In this document: in pieces, positions 7,534 to 14,486 of the stretch
How the letters are laid out: every line of letters starts with the position of its first letter
Numbering within the stretch: position 1 is the first letter of the stretch
Assembly: GCA_041477815.1 (NCBI GenBank)
Contig: JBGOUV010000161.1
Span: 1-14,486 of the forward strand
Length of the DNA: 14,486 nt
Origin: JBGOUV01 sp041477815
GTDB lineage: Bacteria > Acidobacteriota > Terriglobia > Bryobacterales > JACQDG01
Direction: 5' to 3'
Made by a program: the position numbers and the translations under genes
The notes under the pieces: model-generated
Databases searched by the model: none
What the model was told of the DNA's origin: nothing
The model's input: only the letters and a program-made list of their open reading frames with translations

Positions 7534-9127
7534 TCTTGGGCAGCGGCACGGACCGCACCGGCTCGAACAATCCAAACGAAAAAATCGCCGTAGCCGAGGC
7601 GATGGCGACATACTGCTTGCCGCCCACCGCATAGGTAATGGGCGAGGCGGTCAACCCCTCCCCCATCTGGAAGTGCCACAGGTGCCGCCCGTCGCGGGCG
7701 TCCACCGCCACCAGTTGCCCGTCATCGTCGCCGAAGAACACCACGCCCCCCGCCGTCGACACGGTTCCGGCCCACGACTCCCCCGGACCGGTCATGGGAT
7801 ACTCCCACTTGCGCTCGCCGGTCCTGGGATCGAACGCGCGCAGGAAGAACTGGCCCACTTCCCGAGGCTTCGGCCCGGCGCCGCCGCCCGAGAAGTTCTT
7901 CTTCGGCTCCGGCTCCTTCGAGGAGCTGGTGTAGATGTCGCACTGCTCCAGCGTCACCACGTACAGCAGCCCGGTGGCCGGATTGAACGACGGCGACATC
8001 CAGTTGGTAGCGCCGCGCACGCCGGGACAGGCGCGATTGCCGGCCGGCGTCGGATCCTTGTCCGGAACCAGCATCGGCCGGCCTCGGGCGTCGATGCCGC
8101 TGGCCCAGTCCAGCTTGTCCACCAGCTTAGTCGCCCGCAGGTACTCGCCGGTAACCCGGTCCAGTACATAGAAAAAGCCGTTGCGGTTGGCGTGCAGGAC
8201 CAGCTTGCGCGGCTTGCCGTCGAGGGGCAGGTCCACCAGGACCGGCCAGGCCTGGGCGTCCCAGTCGTGCGTGTCGTGCGGCGTGAACTGGAAATGCCAC
8301 TTCTTCTTGCCCGTGTCGGGGTCGAGCGCCAGCAGCGAGCAGCTATAAAGGTTGTCTCCCGAGCGGTCGCCGGCGTAGAAGTCCGGCCAGGGATTTCCGG
8401 TGGTCCAGTAGATCAGGTTCAGCTCCGGGTCGTAGGTTCCGGAGAGCCACGTGCCCCCGCCACCGTATTCGACGTACTTCCCCCAGGTCTCCGAGCCCGG
8501 CTCCCCTTTGGCCGGGATGGTGTAGGTTCGCCACAACTGCTCGCCGGTCGACGGCGAAAACGCTGCGACGTACCCCCGCATGCCCGTGTCGCCGCCGGCC
8601 ACTCCCACCAGGATCTTATCCTTCAGCGCCAACGGCGCCGCCGACCCGTACAGTCCGTCCTCCGTGCTGCCGTATTGCTTCTGCCACAGCACCGCGCCGG
8701 TGCGGCGGTCGAGCGCCAGCAGGTGGACGTCGGCAGTGACGAAGAATACCCGGTCTCCCAGCAGCGCCGCGCCGCGATTGGCCGAATCCTGCTTCTTGGA
8801 CCGGGTGTCCTTGTACTGCCAGATGAGCCGCCCGGTGCGGGCGTCGAGCGCCCGGATCTCGTTCGTGTTGGTCACGTACATCACGCCGTCGTAGACCACC
8901 GGGTTGGTCCGCAGCGCGTTCGCCTTCGGTATGTGGTGTACCCACTGGGGAGCGAGCGAGCCGGCGTTCTCGACGGTAATCTGCTGCAGCGCGCTGTGAC
9001 GCCGACCCGAGTAATCGCCGGCATAGGTCACCCAGTTATCGCCCGGACCCTTCAGGAGGTCCTCGTACCGAACCTGTCCGAACGAAACCCCGGCCAAGCC
9101 CACTGCTAGGTACCAACGGATGTTCAT
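7520..9127 (-). CDS. Periplasmic PQQ-dependent quinoprotein dehydrogenase (alcohol dehydrogenase-like beta-propeller)
   Basis: This 535-residue protein has a signal peptide (MNIRWYLAVGLAGVSFG). It is an eight-bladed propeller with repeated tryptophan-docking motifs of the form ALDxxTGxxxW ending at W103, W148, W199, W277, W441 and W484. The core shows TTGNPWPDF (242-250), a GDNLY turn, and TPHDTHDWDA (282-291), whose aspartates match the catalytic-base region of methanol and alcohol quinoproteins. It should oxidise an alcohol, aldehyde or sugar and pass electrons to a cytochrome c. The vicinal cysteine pair of classical methanol dehydrogenase is absent: the matching stretch reads KKQDSANRG (111-119). 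No haem domain is fused. The ATG at 9127 overlaps the upstream cytochrome stop by four bases (ATGA); an earlier start would only run inside the cytochrome gene. Substrate and metal (Ca or lanthanide) cannot be decided. Confidence 0.93.
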   Translation of the reverse strand: MNIRWYLAVGLAGVSFGQVRYEDLLKGPGDNWVTYAGDYSGRRHSALQQITVENAGSLAPQWVHHIPKANALRTNPVVYDGVMYVTNTNEIRALDARTGRLIWQYKDTRSKKQDSANRGAALLGDRVFFVTADVHLLALDRRTGAVLWQKQYGSTEDGLYGSAAPLALKDKILVGVAGGDTGMRGYVAAFSPSTGEQLWRTYTIPAKGEPGSETWGKYVEYGGGGTWLSGTYDPELNLIYWTTGNPWPDFYAGDRSGDNLYSCSLLALDPDTGKKKWHFQFTPHDTHDWDAQAWPVLVDLPLDGKPRKLVLHANRNGFFYVLDRVTGEYLRATKLVDKLDWASGIDARGRPMLVPDKDPTPAGNRACPGVRGATNWMSPSFNPATGLLYVVTLEQCDIYTSSSKEPEPKKNFSGGGAGPKPREVGQFFLRAFDPRTGERKWEYPMTGPGESWAGTVSTAGGVVFFGDDDGQLVAVDARDGRHLWHFQMGEGLTASPITYAVGGKQYVAIASATAIFSFGLFEPVRSVPLPKIKVE

Positions 9128-9930
9128 GGTTTCGCTCTCTCCACCGGACGCAAGCTCTGCCGGGTCAGAAACGCCACCAAATCGTCGATTTCCTGCGGGC
9201 TCAGCCGCTTGCCGAAGTCCTTCGGCATCGGCGAGCCTTTCGACAGCGTCATCTCGCGGACCTCCGCCATCGACAGCAGGTGCAGATTGCCTTCCGCGTC
9301 CTGCAGTTGCAGCGAATAGTTGGTCCGGTTCCGCGCCACGCCGCGCAGCGTCCGGCCAGTGCGCAACACGACGGTCACGGCCCGGTAACCGGGTGCGCCG
9401 TTGGCATCCGGATCGAGGATGGCCTCCCGCAGCAGCGGCAGCGGCCGCGTGCCGCCGATGTTGGAAAGGTCCGGACCCAACGCTCCGCCGCGTCCCCGTA
9501 TGCGATGGCAAGAGTTGCAACCGGCCCGCCCGGCGAACAGCTTTTCACCGGCCGCGGGATCGCCCGGCGGCGGCGGACCCTCTATCGCCGGCGAAGTGAG
9601 GGATTTCACAAACGCGACCACCTGCCAGGTCTGATCCTCGGGCAGATTGGCCGGCGGCATCCCCCCGCCCGGGATGCCATTCTTCACCGCTTTGTACAGC
9701 GTCTCTTCGTCCAGCGGATGCCAGAAGACCTGCTCGTACAGGTTGGGCCCGCGTCCGCCTTGTCCCTCGGCCCCATGACAGGCCGCGCAGCCGGCGGCAA
9801 ACAGCTTCCTTCCGGCGTCAATCGCCTGGGGATCGCCGATCGCCGGGTTCTTGGGCTTGTCCTTTTCGTGCTGGCCCGCCAGAGGCAGGGCCAGCACTAC
9901 CACGCCGATCGCCAGAGCTTGCCGCCTCAT
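9124..9930 (-). CDS. Secreted di-haem cytochrome c, second domain of TIGR02603 type
   Basis: This is the probable electron acceptor of the quinoprotein encoded just downstream in the same operon. The 268-residue protein has a signal peptide (MRRQALAIGVVVLALPLAG). Domain 1 holds CAACH (48-52), with likely distal ligand M91 in GGGMPP. Domain 2 holds CNSCH (138-142), with likely distal ligand M235 in SPMPKDFG. Domain 2 contains an insert of about 50 residues (about 178-228), including VVLRTGRTLRGVARN and a LLSMAEVREM strand. That insert marks the planctomycete/verrucomicrobial haem-binding family TIGR02603. The ATG at 9930 has AGGAGG three bases upstream. Two haems would let it take electrons from the PQQ enzyme and hand them to the respiratory chain. 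The partner role rests on the four-base gene overlap and on how PQQ enzymes usually work. Confidence 0.92.
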   Translation of the reverse strand: MRRQALAIGVVVLALPLAGQHEKDKPKNPAIGDPQAIDAGRKLFAAGCAACHGAEGQGGRGPNLYEQVFWHPLDEETLYKAVKNGIPGGGMPPANLPEDQTWQVVAFVKSLTSPAIEGPPPPGDPAAGEKLFAGRAGCNSCHRIRGRGGALGPDLSNIGGTRPLPLLREAILDPDANGAPGYRAVTVVLRTGRTLRGVARNRTNYSLQLQDAEGNLHLLSMAEVREMTLSKGSPMPKDFGKRLSPQEIDDLVAFLTRQSLRPVERAKP

Positions 9931-9933
9931 ATC

Positions 9934-9939
9934 CCTCCT
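9934..9939 (-). promoter_or_regulatory. Shine-Dalgarno site of the cytochrome c gene
   Basis: The minus strand reads AGGAGG, three bases before the ATG at 9930. It is the strongest ribosome-binding sequence in this region, though the spacing is short, and it fixes the cytochrome start at 9930 rather than further upstream. Confidence 0.7.
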
Positions 9940-9960
9940 GAAAAACAGACAGGCGGCCGA

Positions 9961-9966
9961 ATTATA
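9961..9966 (-). promoter_or_regulatory. Candidate -10 box of the cytochrome c/quinoprotein operon
   Basis: The minus strand reads a perfect TATAAT, which predicts a transcript starting near 9954 with a leader of about 24 bases that includes the AGGAGG. No good -35 hexamer is found 16-18 bases upstream. It lies in the 64-base divergent gap before the LolA-like gene. Confidence 0.45.
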
Positions 9967-9994
9967 CCATGGCGACCCTGGTAGATTATTTAGA

Positions 9995-10696
9995 GTGTCT
10001 GGGTGCAAACTTCCGCTATTGGCACTGGTCGCTTGGCCGGCTCTCGGGCAAATAGGGCTGGACGAGTTGCTCGCGCGCATGGCCGAGAAGGACCAGGGCC
10101 GCGCCGCTACGCTCCAGGACTATTCCTCCCTCCGGCGATACGCGCTCGACAACAAGCGCTTCCATACCTCGGCCGCGATGACGGTCCGGATGACCTGGCG
10201 CCATCCCGGAGACAAGTCCTTCGAGGTGCTTTCCGAGCAAGGCTCCAGCACGGTTCGCAAGCGTGTCCTGCGCAAGATGCTGGACGCGGAACTCGAGGCG
10301 GCTGCCCGCGAAGCCCGATCCGACACCCACATCACACCGGTCAACTACACCTTTACCCTGGCCGGATCGGCGGTCGAGCAGGGCCGGTCCTGCTATCTGC
10401 TGGACATCGTCCCCAAGACCCCCAACCGCTTCCTGATTCGCGGCCGCATCTGGGTCGACGCCGAGGAGTTCGCCATCGTCCGGATCGAGGGCTCGCCCGC
10501 CCAGAGCCCGTCGTTCTGGGTGCGCAGCACCACTTTCGTCCATCGCTACGAAAGATTCGGAGACCACTGGCTGCCGGTTTCCAATCATTCGGCGACCGAG
10601 GCGCGCGTGTTCGGTCACACGGACGTGACCATCGAATACTCCGGTTATCGGATCAACGAGAGCACCGCTCCAGCCGACGGGGGCTCCCGGCCGTGA
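9995..10696 (+). CDS. LolA-like periplasmic protein of unknown function
   Basis: This is a secreted protein of about 233 residues. The likely GTG start at 9995 gives a compact signal peptide (VSGCKLPLLALVAWPALG) followed by QIGLDELLARM. The mature part resembles the half-barrel fold of outer-membrane lipoprotein-sorting proteins: an N-terminal helix with LDELLARMAEKDQ, then strands such as YTFTLAGSAVEQGRSCYLLDI, RGRIWVDAEEFAIVRIEG and VTIEYSGYRIN. The RGRIWVDxEEFAIVRIEG pattern is the typical LolA-family strand. Such proteins bind lipid or lipoprotein acyl chains in the periplasm. It overlaps the PAP2 gene by four bases (GTGA) and heads a three-gene operon. The start is uncertain because no clear Shine-Dalgarno site precedes it. 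A specific role is not recognisable. Confidence 0.78.
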   Translation: MSGCKLPLLALVAWPALGQIGLDELLARMAEKDQGRAATLQDYSSLRRYALDNKRFHTSAAMTVRMTWRHPGDKSFEVLSEQGSSTVRKRVLRKMLDAELEAAAREARSDTHITPVNYTFTLAGSAVEQGRSCYLLDIVPKTPNRFLIRGRIWVDAEEFAIVRIEGSPAQSPSFWVRSTTFVHRYERFGDHWLPVSNHSATEARVFGHTDVTIEYSGYRINESTAPADGGSRP

Positions 10697-11589
10697 GCTC
10701 CGGCGGAGCGCCGGCCTCGCTTCCCGCCCCCTACGGGCCGGCGTACGCCCGCCCGGGGATCGCCGTCCTCCGGCGTCTCCGCTCCAGCGAGTGGCTTCTG
10801 CTGGGGTACTTCCTGTACGCGGCGGCGCTGCGCGCCCCGCTCGCCGGCCTCGCCCTGGGCGTCGGCCTCCTGGTAGGGCTGCCGGCCTGGGCCGAAGCCC
10901 GTTCCCACGGGCGCCTCTGGAGCATGGTGCGCGACTGGCTGCCGCTTCCCTTCATACTCCTTGCCTACTGGACGGTAGACTGGACTCATACTTTAACCCG
11001 TACACGCGGCTGGGAGCGGTCCTGGGTGACGGTGGACCGGCTGCTCCTGAACGATTGGGGCGGGCGCCGGGCCATCGAGTATTTTGGAGGGGTCCTTCCC
11101 TTCGTGCTGGACCTCTGCTATTCCCTGCTCTGGGCCCTCCCGGCGGTGGGGGTGGGGGTTCTCTACCTCTATCGCAAGCGCGAGCGGGTGGACCGGTTTG
11201 TCTTCCCGCTCCTGCTGGGAACCCTGCTCACCTATGCCCTGCTGCCCCATTTCCCTACCGCCGGTCCCACCCTGCTGTTCCCCGGTCAGGACCTGCCCCG
11301 CGTCCCGGCGGTGACCCGCGCGATCAACCTTTGGGTCCTCCAGAGGTTCGACATCCGGACCAGCGTTTTTCCCAGCGGCCATGTAACCGTTGCTTTTTCG
11401 GCGGCTTTTGCTATGCTGCTAGCGCTGCCGGAAAAGAAAGGGATCGGCGGCTTCCTGGTGCTGGTCGCTGTAGCGGTGGCGGTGGCCACCGTGTACGACA
11501 GGTACCACTATGCCGTCGACGGCTTAGCCGGTCTGGCAGTAAGCATCACCGCGGTTGGCTTAAGCGCTCTCTTGAGGAGGCCTACATGA
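10693..11589 (+). CDS. PAP2-superfamily membrane phosphatase/phosphotransferase (Aur1/Ipt1-like, PF14378)
   Basis: This 298-residue integral membrane protein has about six hydrophobic helices: roughly 34-66, 83-95, 135-160, 169-186, 231-247 and 252-267, with another at the C-terminus. Active-site motifs are HFPTAGPTLLFPG (186-198), SVFPSGHVTVAF (224-235) with H230, and YDRYHYAVDGLAG (268-280) with nucleophile-region H272 and D276. The PTAGP motif and RYHYxxD pattern fit the inositolphosphotransferase-like branch rather than the classical lipid phosphatases. The family removes or transfers phosphate head groups on lipids such as undecaprenyl-diphosphate, phosphatidic acid or ceramide-type lipids. 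The GTG start overlaps the LolA-like stop by four bases, with a G-rich stretch upstream. The stop overlaps the PHP gene by four bases (ATGA). The substrate is unknown. Confidence 0.88.
   Translation: MSSGGAPASLPAPYGPAYARPGIAVLRRLRSSEWLLLGYFLYAAALRAPLAGLALGVGLLVGLPAWAEARSHGRLWSMVRDWLPLPFILLAYWTVDWTHTLTRTRGWERSWVTVDRLLLNDWGGRRAIEYFGGVLPFVLDLCYSLLWALPAVGVGVLYLYRKRERVDRFVFPLLLGTLLTYALLPHFPTAGPTLLFPGQDLPRVPAVTRAINLWVLQRFDIRTSVFPSGHVTVAFSAAFAMLLALPEKKGIGGFLVLVAVAVAVATVYDRYHYAVDGLAGLAVSITAVGLSALLRRPT
11575..11580 (+). promoter_or_regulatory. Shine-Dalgarno site of the PHP phosphoesterase gene
   Basis: AGGAGG sits five bases before the ATG at 11586, inside the last codons of the PAP2 gene. It settles the start of the PHP gene and shows that it has its own strong ribosome entry in addition to coupling. 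Confidence 0.75.
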
Positions 11590-12734
11590 ACCGTACCCGA
11601 CTCCGTTTCCTCTGGCACGACCGGACAGCGTGCCGGAGTTTTCGAACCGGAGTCTCCCTGCACAGCCACACTATGCACTCCCGCGAGAGCCTGGGGTTCC
11701 TTCCCCGGCACGCGGCGAAAATACCGATCGTCAGGCTGGAGGTTCTCCGTCAGCAGAAGCGCTACCTTCGTTCAACCGGCCGGTGTGCGGACTTTGCTCG
11801 CGCCTTTTGGACCCCGCCCCTGCCCGGACGCCAGGCCTTTGACCTGGAGCAGGCGCAGATCCGGGACCACCTGGGTCTGGCCGCGCTGGTGTCGCTCACC
11901 GACCACGATGACATCGAAGCCGGCTGCCAGTTGCAGGTGATCGACGAGACCCGCGGCGCCCCGATTTCGGTGGAATGGACCGTCCCCTTCGGCCCCACCT
12001 ACTTCCACCTCGGCGTGCACAATCTTCCGCCGCGCCTGGCCCGGGCCATGATGACCGAGATGGCTCGTTACACCAAGAACCCCACGACCCCTCTCCGGGC
12101 AGAGCTGTTGCAGTGGTGCCACAGCCACAGCGGCGTCCTGATCGTCCTGAATCATCCGCTCTGGGATCAGGCCTGCATCGGCCCCGCGGCGCATCGGGAA
12201 GCCCTGATCGAGCTGCTGCAAACGGCCGGCGAACGCGTCCACGCTCTCGAGCTGAACGGCCTCCGTCCCTGGCCGGAGAATCAGGCCGTGGCCGACTGGG
12301 CGGCCGGATCCGGCCACGTGCTCATCTCCGGCGGCGACCGCCACGCCTGCGAGCCCAACGCGATGGTGAACCTGACCAACGCCTCCGACTTCTCCGAGTT
12401 CGCCTCCGAGTTGCGCGCCGGGGGTCCCAGCGAGGTCCTGGTCCTCGATCAATACCGGCGGCCGATGACCGACCGCATTCTGCGGGTCATCTGCGAGGCG
12501 GTGGGCGACTATCCCGACCTCCCCGGACGCTCCCACTGGACCGATCGTCTCTTCTATGTGACCGACTCCGGCGAGCCGGTCCGGCTGTCCGAGCTCTGGA
12601 AGAACGTCCCCCTGGTCGCCCGCTGCTTCATCGGAGCGGTCCGCCTGACGCAATGCCGGTCCGTGCAGAAGGCCCTGCACCTTTGGCCCACCAGGCGACC
12701 CTTGCCCATAACCACAATTTCATCTATCACTTAA
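11586..12734 (+). CDS. PHP-fold metal-dependent phosphoesterase
   Basis: This 382-residue protein has no signal peptide, so it is probably cytosolic. The full PHP metal-ligand set is visible: SLHSH (24-28; H26, H28), SLTDHDDIEAG (103-113; D106, H107, D108), E130, HLGVH (141-145), LNHPLW (189-193 region; H190) and SGGDRHACEPN (248-258; D251, H253). PHP proteins hydrolyse phosphoesters using two or three metal ions. The gap between the first and second motifs is about 78 residues, far longer than the usual 30 or so, which marks an inserted lid or substrate-specific segment (about 35-98). The C-terminal 100 residues match nothing I recognise. It overlaps the PAP2 gene by four bases and closes the operon. 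Histidinol-phosphatase or nucleic-acid roles look unlikely given the neighbours; a phosphorylated head-group or sugar substrate is a guess. Confidence 0.85.
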   Translation: MNRTRLRFLWHDRTACRSFRTGVSLHSHTMHSRESLGFLPRHAAKIPIVRLEVLRQQKRYLRSTGRCADFARAFWTPPLPGRQAFDLEQAQIRDHLGLAALVSLTDHDDIEAGCQLQVIDETRGAPISVEWTVPFGPTYFHLGVHNLPPRLARAMMTEMARYTKNPTTPLRAELLQWCHSHSGVLIVLNHPLWDQACIGPAAHREALIELLQTAGERVHALELNGLRPWPENQAVADWAAGSGHVLISGGDRHACEPNAMVNLTNASDFSEFASELRAGGPSEVLVLDQYRRPMTDRILRVICEAVGDYPDLPGRSHWTDRLFYVTDSGEPVRLSELWKNVPLVARCFIGAVRLTQCRSVQKALHLWPTRRPLPITTISSIT

Positions 12735-12830
12735 AACCAATTCGGAGCGGCCCGTTGGTGCGGCGGTGGGGCGTTGGTCGGATCGGTCCACGCCATCTTC
12801 AGGCCTTCCCTGCCGTCCAGTCCAGGGCCG

Positions 12831-12859
12831 TTGATTTGGCGTCGGGGCGGTGATAGGGT
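12831..12859 (+). promoter_or_regulatory. Weak candidate promoter for the DUF1587/DUF1592 gene
   Basis: TTGATT and TAGGGT are 17 bases apart, and the second lies 16 bases before the ATG at 12876. The -35 is a fair match and the -10 is poor. The rest of the 141-base gap (12735-12875) shows no terminator hairpin or other clear signal. Confidence 0.25.
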
Positions 12860-12875
12860 GTTAAGCAGGCCTACC

Positions 12876-14486
12876 ATGCAGGCACTGATTTTTGCGCTCC
12901 TCCTCGGCGGCGGAATCGTCGCCGCGGCCCCCGCCGCCGATCCCCGGGCGTTCCTGAATCAGTACTGTGTGGCGTGCCATAACCAGACGCTCAGCAGCGC
13001 CGGGCTTTCCTTCCCGTCGCTGGACGTCACCAGGCCCGCCCTCCAGGCGGACAAGTGGGAGCGGGTGATCGGAAAACTTCGGACGGGCACGATGCCGCCG
13101 CGCGGCCTGCCGCGGCCCGAGGAGGCCGCTTATAATGCCGTGGCGAGCTGGCTGGAGACGGAAATCGACCGGGCGGCGGCGGCCCGGCCGAATCCGGGCA
13201 GGAGTAATACGGTCCACCGCCTGAATCGCACGGAATACAACAACGCGATTCGCGACCTCTTCGCGCTCGACGTGGAGGTGACCTCGCTGCTGCCCGGAGA
13301 CGAGACCGCGGACGGCAGCTTCGACAACAACGCGGACGTTCTCACCATTACGACGTCCCACCTGGAACGGTTCCTGTCCGTGGCCCGTCAGGTCACGCGC
13401 CTGGCCACGGGTCTCCCTCCCGCCGGTCCGGTGGTGGAGACGTTCGAGGTTCCTTTGCACGTGGTGCAAGACGACCGGCCGAGCGAAGATCTGCCCTTTG
13501 GATCTCGCGGCGGCCTGGCGATTCGCCACCACTTTCCAGCCGACGGCGAATATCTCATCAAGATTCGCCTGCGCCGGCAATATCAAGACTACATCATGGG
13601 CATGGGGTGGCCGCAGCGCATCGACATCCGCCTTGATGGCAGGCTGGTGAAACGGTTCACCGTGGGCGGGAAGGCCCCGGGCAAACCCTCGCCCGCCAGT
13701 TTCGCCGGCGCCGGCAACTCCTTCGGCGACGCCGAGTGGGAGAAGTACATGTTCACGGCCGACGATCCGCTGGCCCTGCGGGTGCCGGTCCAGGCGGGAC
13801 CGCGCGTGGTCGGCGTGTCGTTCGTCCGGGAGATGTGGGAGCCGGAGGGCGTCCCCCAGCCGCTGCAGCGGGGAAGGGTCCTGACGAATGACGAAGTATA
13901 TATGGAATACGCGAGCGTGGGCTCGGTCCAGATCGGAGGTCCCTACCAGATCGCCGGGCGGGCGCCGGACACCCCCAGCCGTCGCGAGATTTTCGTATGT
14001 CAACCCCGGCGGGGCGCGGAAGAGAAGGCTTGCGCCACGAAAATTCTTTCGAGGATGGCCCGGCGCGCCTATCGCCGCCCCGTGACGGATCGAGACGTGC
14101 AGACGCTGCTGACGTTTTTCGATGCCGGCCGGCAGGACGGTGGAAGCTTCGACGCCGGGATTCAATTCGCGCTCGAACGGCTCCTGGTCGACCCGGACTT
14201 CCTGCTCCGCGTGCAGCGGGATCCGCCCCAGGCGGCGCCCGGACAGGTCTATCGCCTCAGCGACCTCGAAGTGGCCTCGCGCCTGTCGTTTTTCCTGTGG
14301 AGCAGCATCCCCGACGATCGTCTGCTGAGCCTGGCCGAGAAGCGACAGCTCACCAATCCCGTCACGCTCGAGCGGGAAACGCGGCGGATGCTGGCCGACC
14401 CGCGCGCCACCGATGCGCTCGTCAACAATTTCGCCGCCCAGTGGCTCAACCTGCGCCGGGTGGCGGAGGTGGTGGTCGATCCGAGG
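12876..14486 (+). CDS. Secreted DUF1587/DUF1592-family cytochrome (PSCyt1-like haem domain), 3' end cut by window edge
   Basis: There are 537 codons open to the window end. A signal peptide (MQALIFALLLGGGIVAAAPA) precedes a haem c site CVACH (31-35), with likely distal M73 in GTMPPRG. A DUF1587 module follows (about 112-175, VHRLNRTEYNNAIRDLF). Next is a beta-sandwich region (about 200-300) with RGGLAIRHHFPADGEY, similar to carbohydrate-binding-like folds seen in this family. Then come DUF1595 (about 385-445, MARRAYRRPVTDRDV) and the start of DUF1592 (from about 460, RLSDLEVASRLSFFLWS). Full-length relatives usually continue with DUF1588 and DUF1585, which would lie past the edge. They are abundant in Planctomycetota and Acidobacteriota, often beside a DUF1552 gene, and are thought to act in periplasmic redox or polysaccharide metabolism; the function is unproven. 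An AGCAGG lies about 7 bases before the ATG. Confidence 0.92.
   Translation, partial: MQALIFALLLGGGIVAAAPAADPRAFLNQYCVACHNQTLSSAGLSFPSLDVTRPALQADKWERVIGKLRTGTMPPRGLPRPEEAAYNAVASWLETEIDRAAAARPNPGRSNTVHRLNRTEYNNAIRDLFALDVEVTSLLPGDETADGSFDNNADVLTITTSHLERFLSVARQVTRLATGLPPAGPVVETFEVPLHVVQDDRPSEDLPFGSRGGLAIRHHFPADGEYLIKIRLRRQYQDYIMGMGWPQRIDIRLDGRLVKRFTVGGKAPGKPSPASFAGAGNSFGDAEWEKYMFTADDPLALRVPVQAGPRVVGVSFVREMWEPEGVPQPLQRGRVLTNDEVYMEYASVGSVQIGGPYQIAGRAPDTPSRREIFVCQPRRGAEEKACATKILSRMARRAYRRPVTDRDVQTLLTFFDAGRQDGGSFDAGIQFALERLLVDPDFLLRVQRDPPQAAPGQVYRLSDLEVASRLSFFLWSSIPDDRLLSLAEKRQLTNPVTLERETRRMLADPRATDALVNNFAAQWLNLRRVAEVVVDPR

Noticed and set aside
7673..9109. 478-codon plus-strand open frame
   Set aside because: It is antisense to the quinoprotein and has no motif or ribosome-binding site; the minus strand has full PQQ propeller repeats.
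9127..9520. Extended quinoprotein start inside the cytochrome gene
   Set aside because: The signal peptide begins at 9127 and the extra residues would be an out-of-frame reading of the cytochrome.
11772..12680. 302-codon minus-strand open frame
   Set aside because: It is antisense to the PHP gene, which keeps every metal-binding motif.
12735..12875. Terminator or small gene between the PHP and DUF1592 genes
   Set aside because: No stable hairpin with a T tract and no supported short coding frame; the gap is G-rich with only a weak promoter-like pair.
12861..14165. 434-codon minus-strand open frame
   Set aside because: It is antisense to a clear DUF1587/DUF1592 gene; its low-complexity Arg/Gly/His-rich product is typical of shadow frames in GC-rich DNA.

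Overview
The window is GC-rich, densely packed bacterial DNA. The gene families suggest a soil-type Acidobacteriota, probably a Bryobacterales/Solibacter-like lineage. The clues are a TonB receptor of a type I associate with that phylum, a cytochrome c of the planctomycete/verrucomicrobial TIGR02603 type, a PQQ quinoprotein, and a large secreted cytochrome of the DUF1587/DUF1592 type. This placement is inferred from gene families, not from a marker gene. No mobile element, CRISPR array, tRNA or rRNA is visible, and no stretch over about 150 bases lacks a gene.

Layout. (1) Positions 1-1193, minus strand: a class III (omega) aminotransferase, cut at its 3' end by the window edge. (2) A 101-base divergent intergenic region, 1194-1294. 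It holds a hairpin that buries the ribosome-binding site of the next gene. (3) Positions 1295-7533, plus strand: a four-gene, translationally coupled operon. It encodes a TonB-dependent outer-membrane receptor, a periplasmic ABC-type solute-binding protein with no permease or ATPase beside it, a membrane hybrid histidine kinase, and a response regulator with an HD-GYP c-di-GMP phosphodiesterase domain. (4) Positions 7520-9930, minus strand: a two-gene operon for a di-haem cytochrome c and a soluble PQQ-type quinoprotein dehydrogenase. Its 3' end overlaps the previous operon tail to tail by 14 bases. (5) Positions 9995-12734, plus strand: three overlapping genes for a LolA-like periplasmic protein, a PAP2-type membrane phosphatase/phosphotransferase, and a PHP-fold metallophosphoesterase. 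(6) Positions 12876-14486, plus strand: the first 537 residues of a secreted DUF1587/DUF1592 cytochrome that runs off the window.

How the genes may work together. The four-gene operon is the most interesting unit. It reads like a relay from outer-membrane uptake, through a periplasmic binding protein and a kinase, to c-di-GMP breakdown. In this reading the binding protein acts as a sensor subunit rather than as part of a transporter. The cytochrome/PQQ pair is a periplasmic dehydrogenase with its electron acceptor. The LolA-PAP2-PHP trio looks like an envelope-lipid or phosphoester pathway whose substrate cannot be told from sequence. The gene families are clear; the system-level roles are inference.
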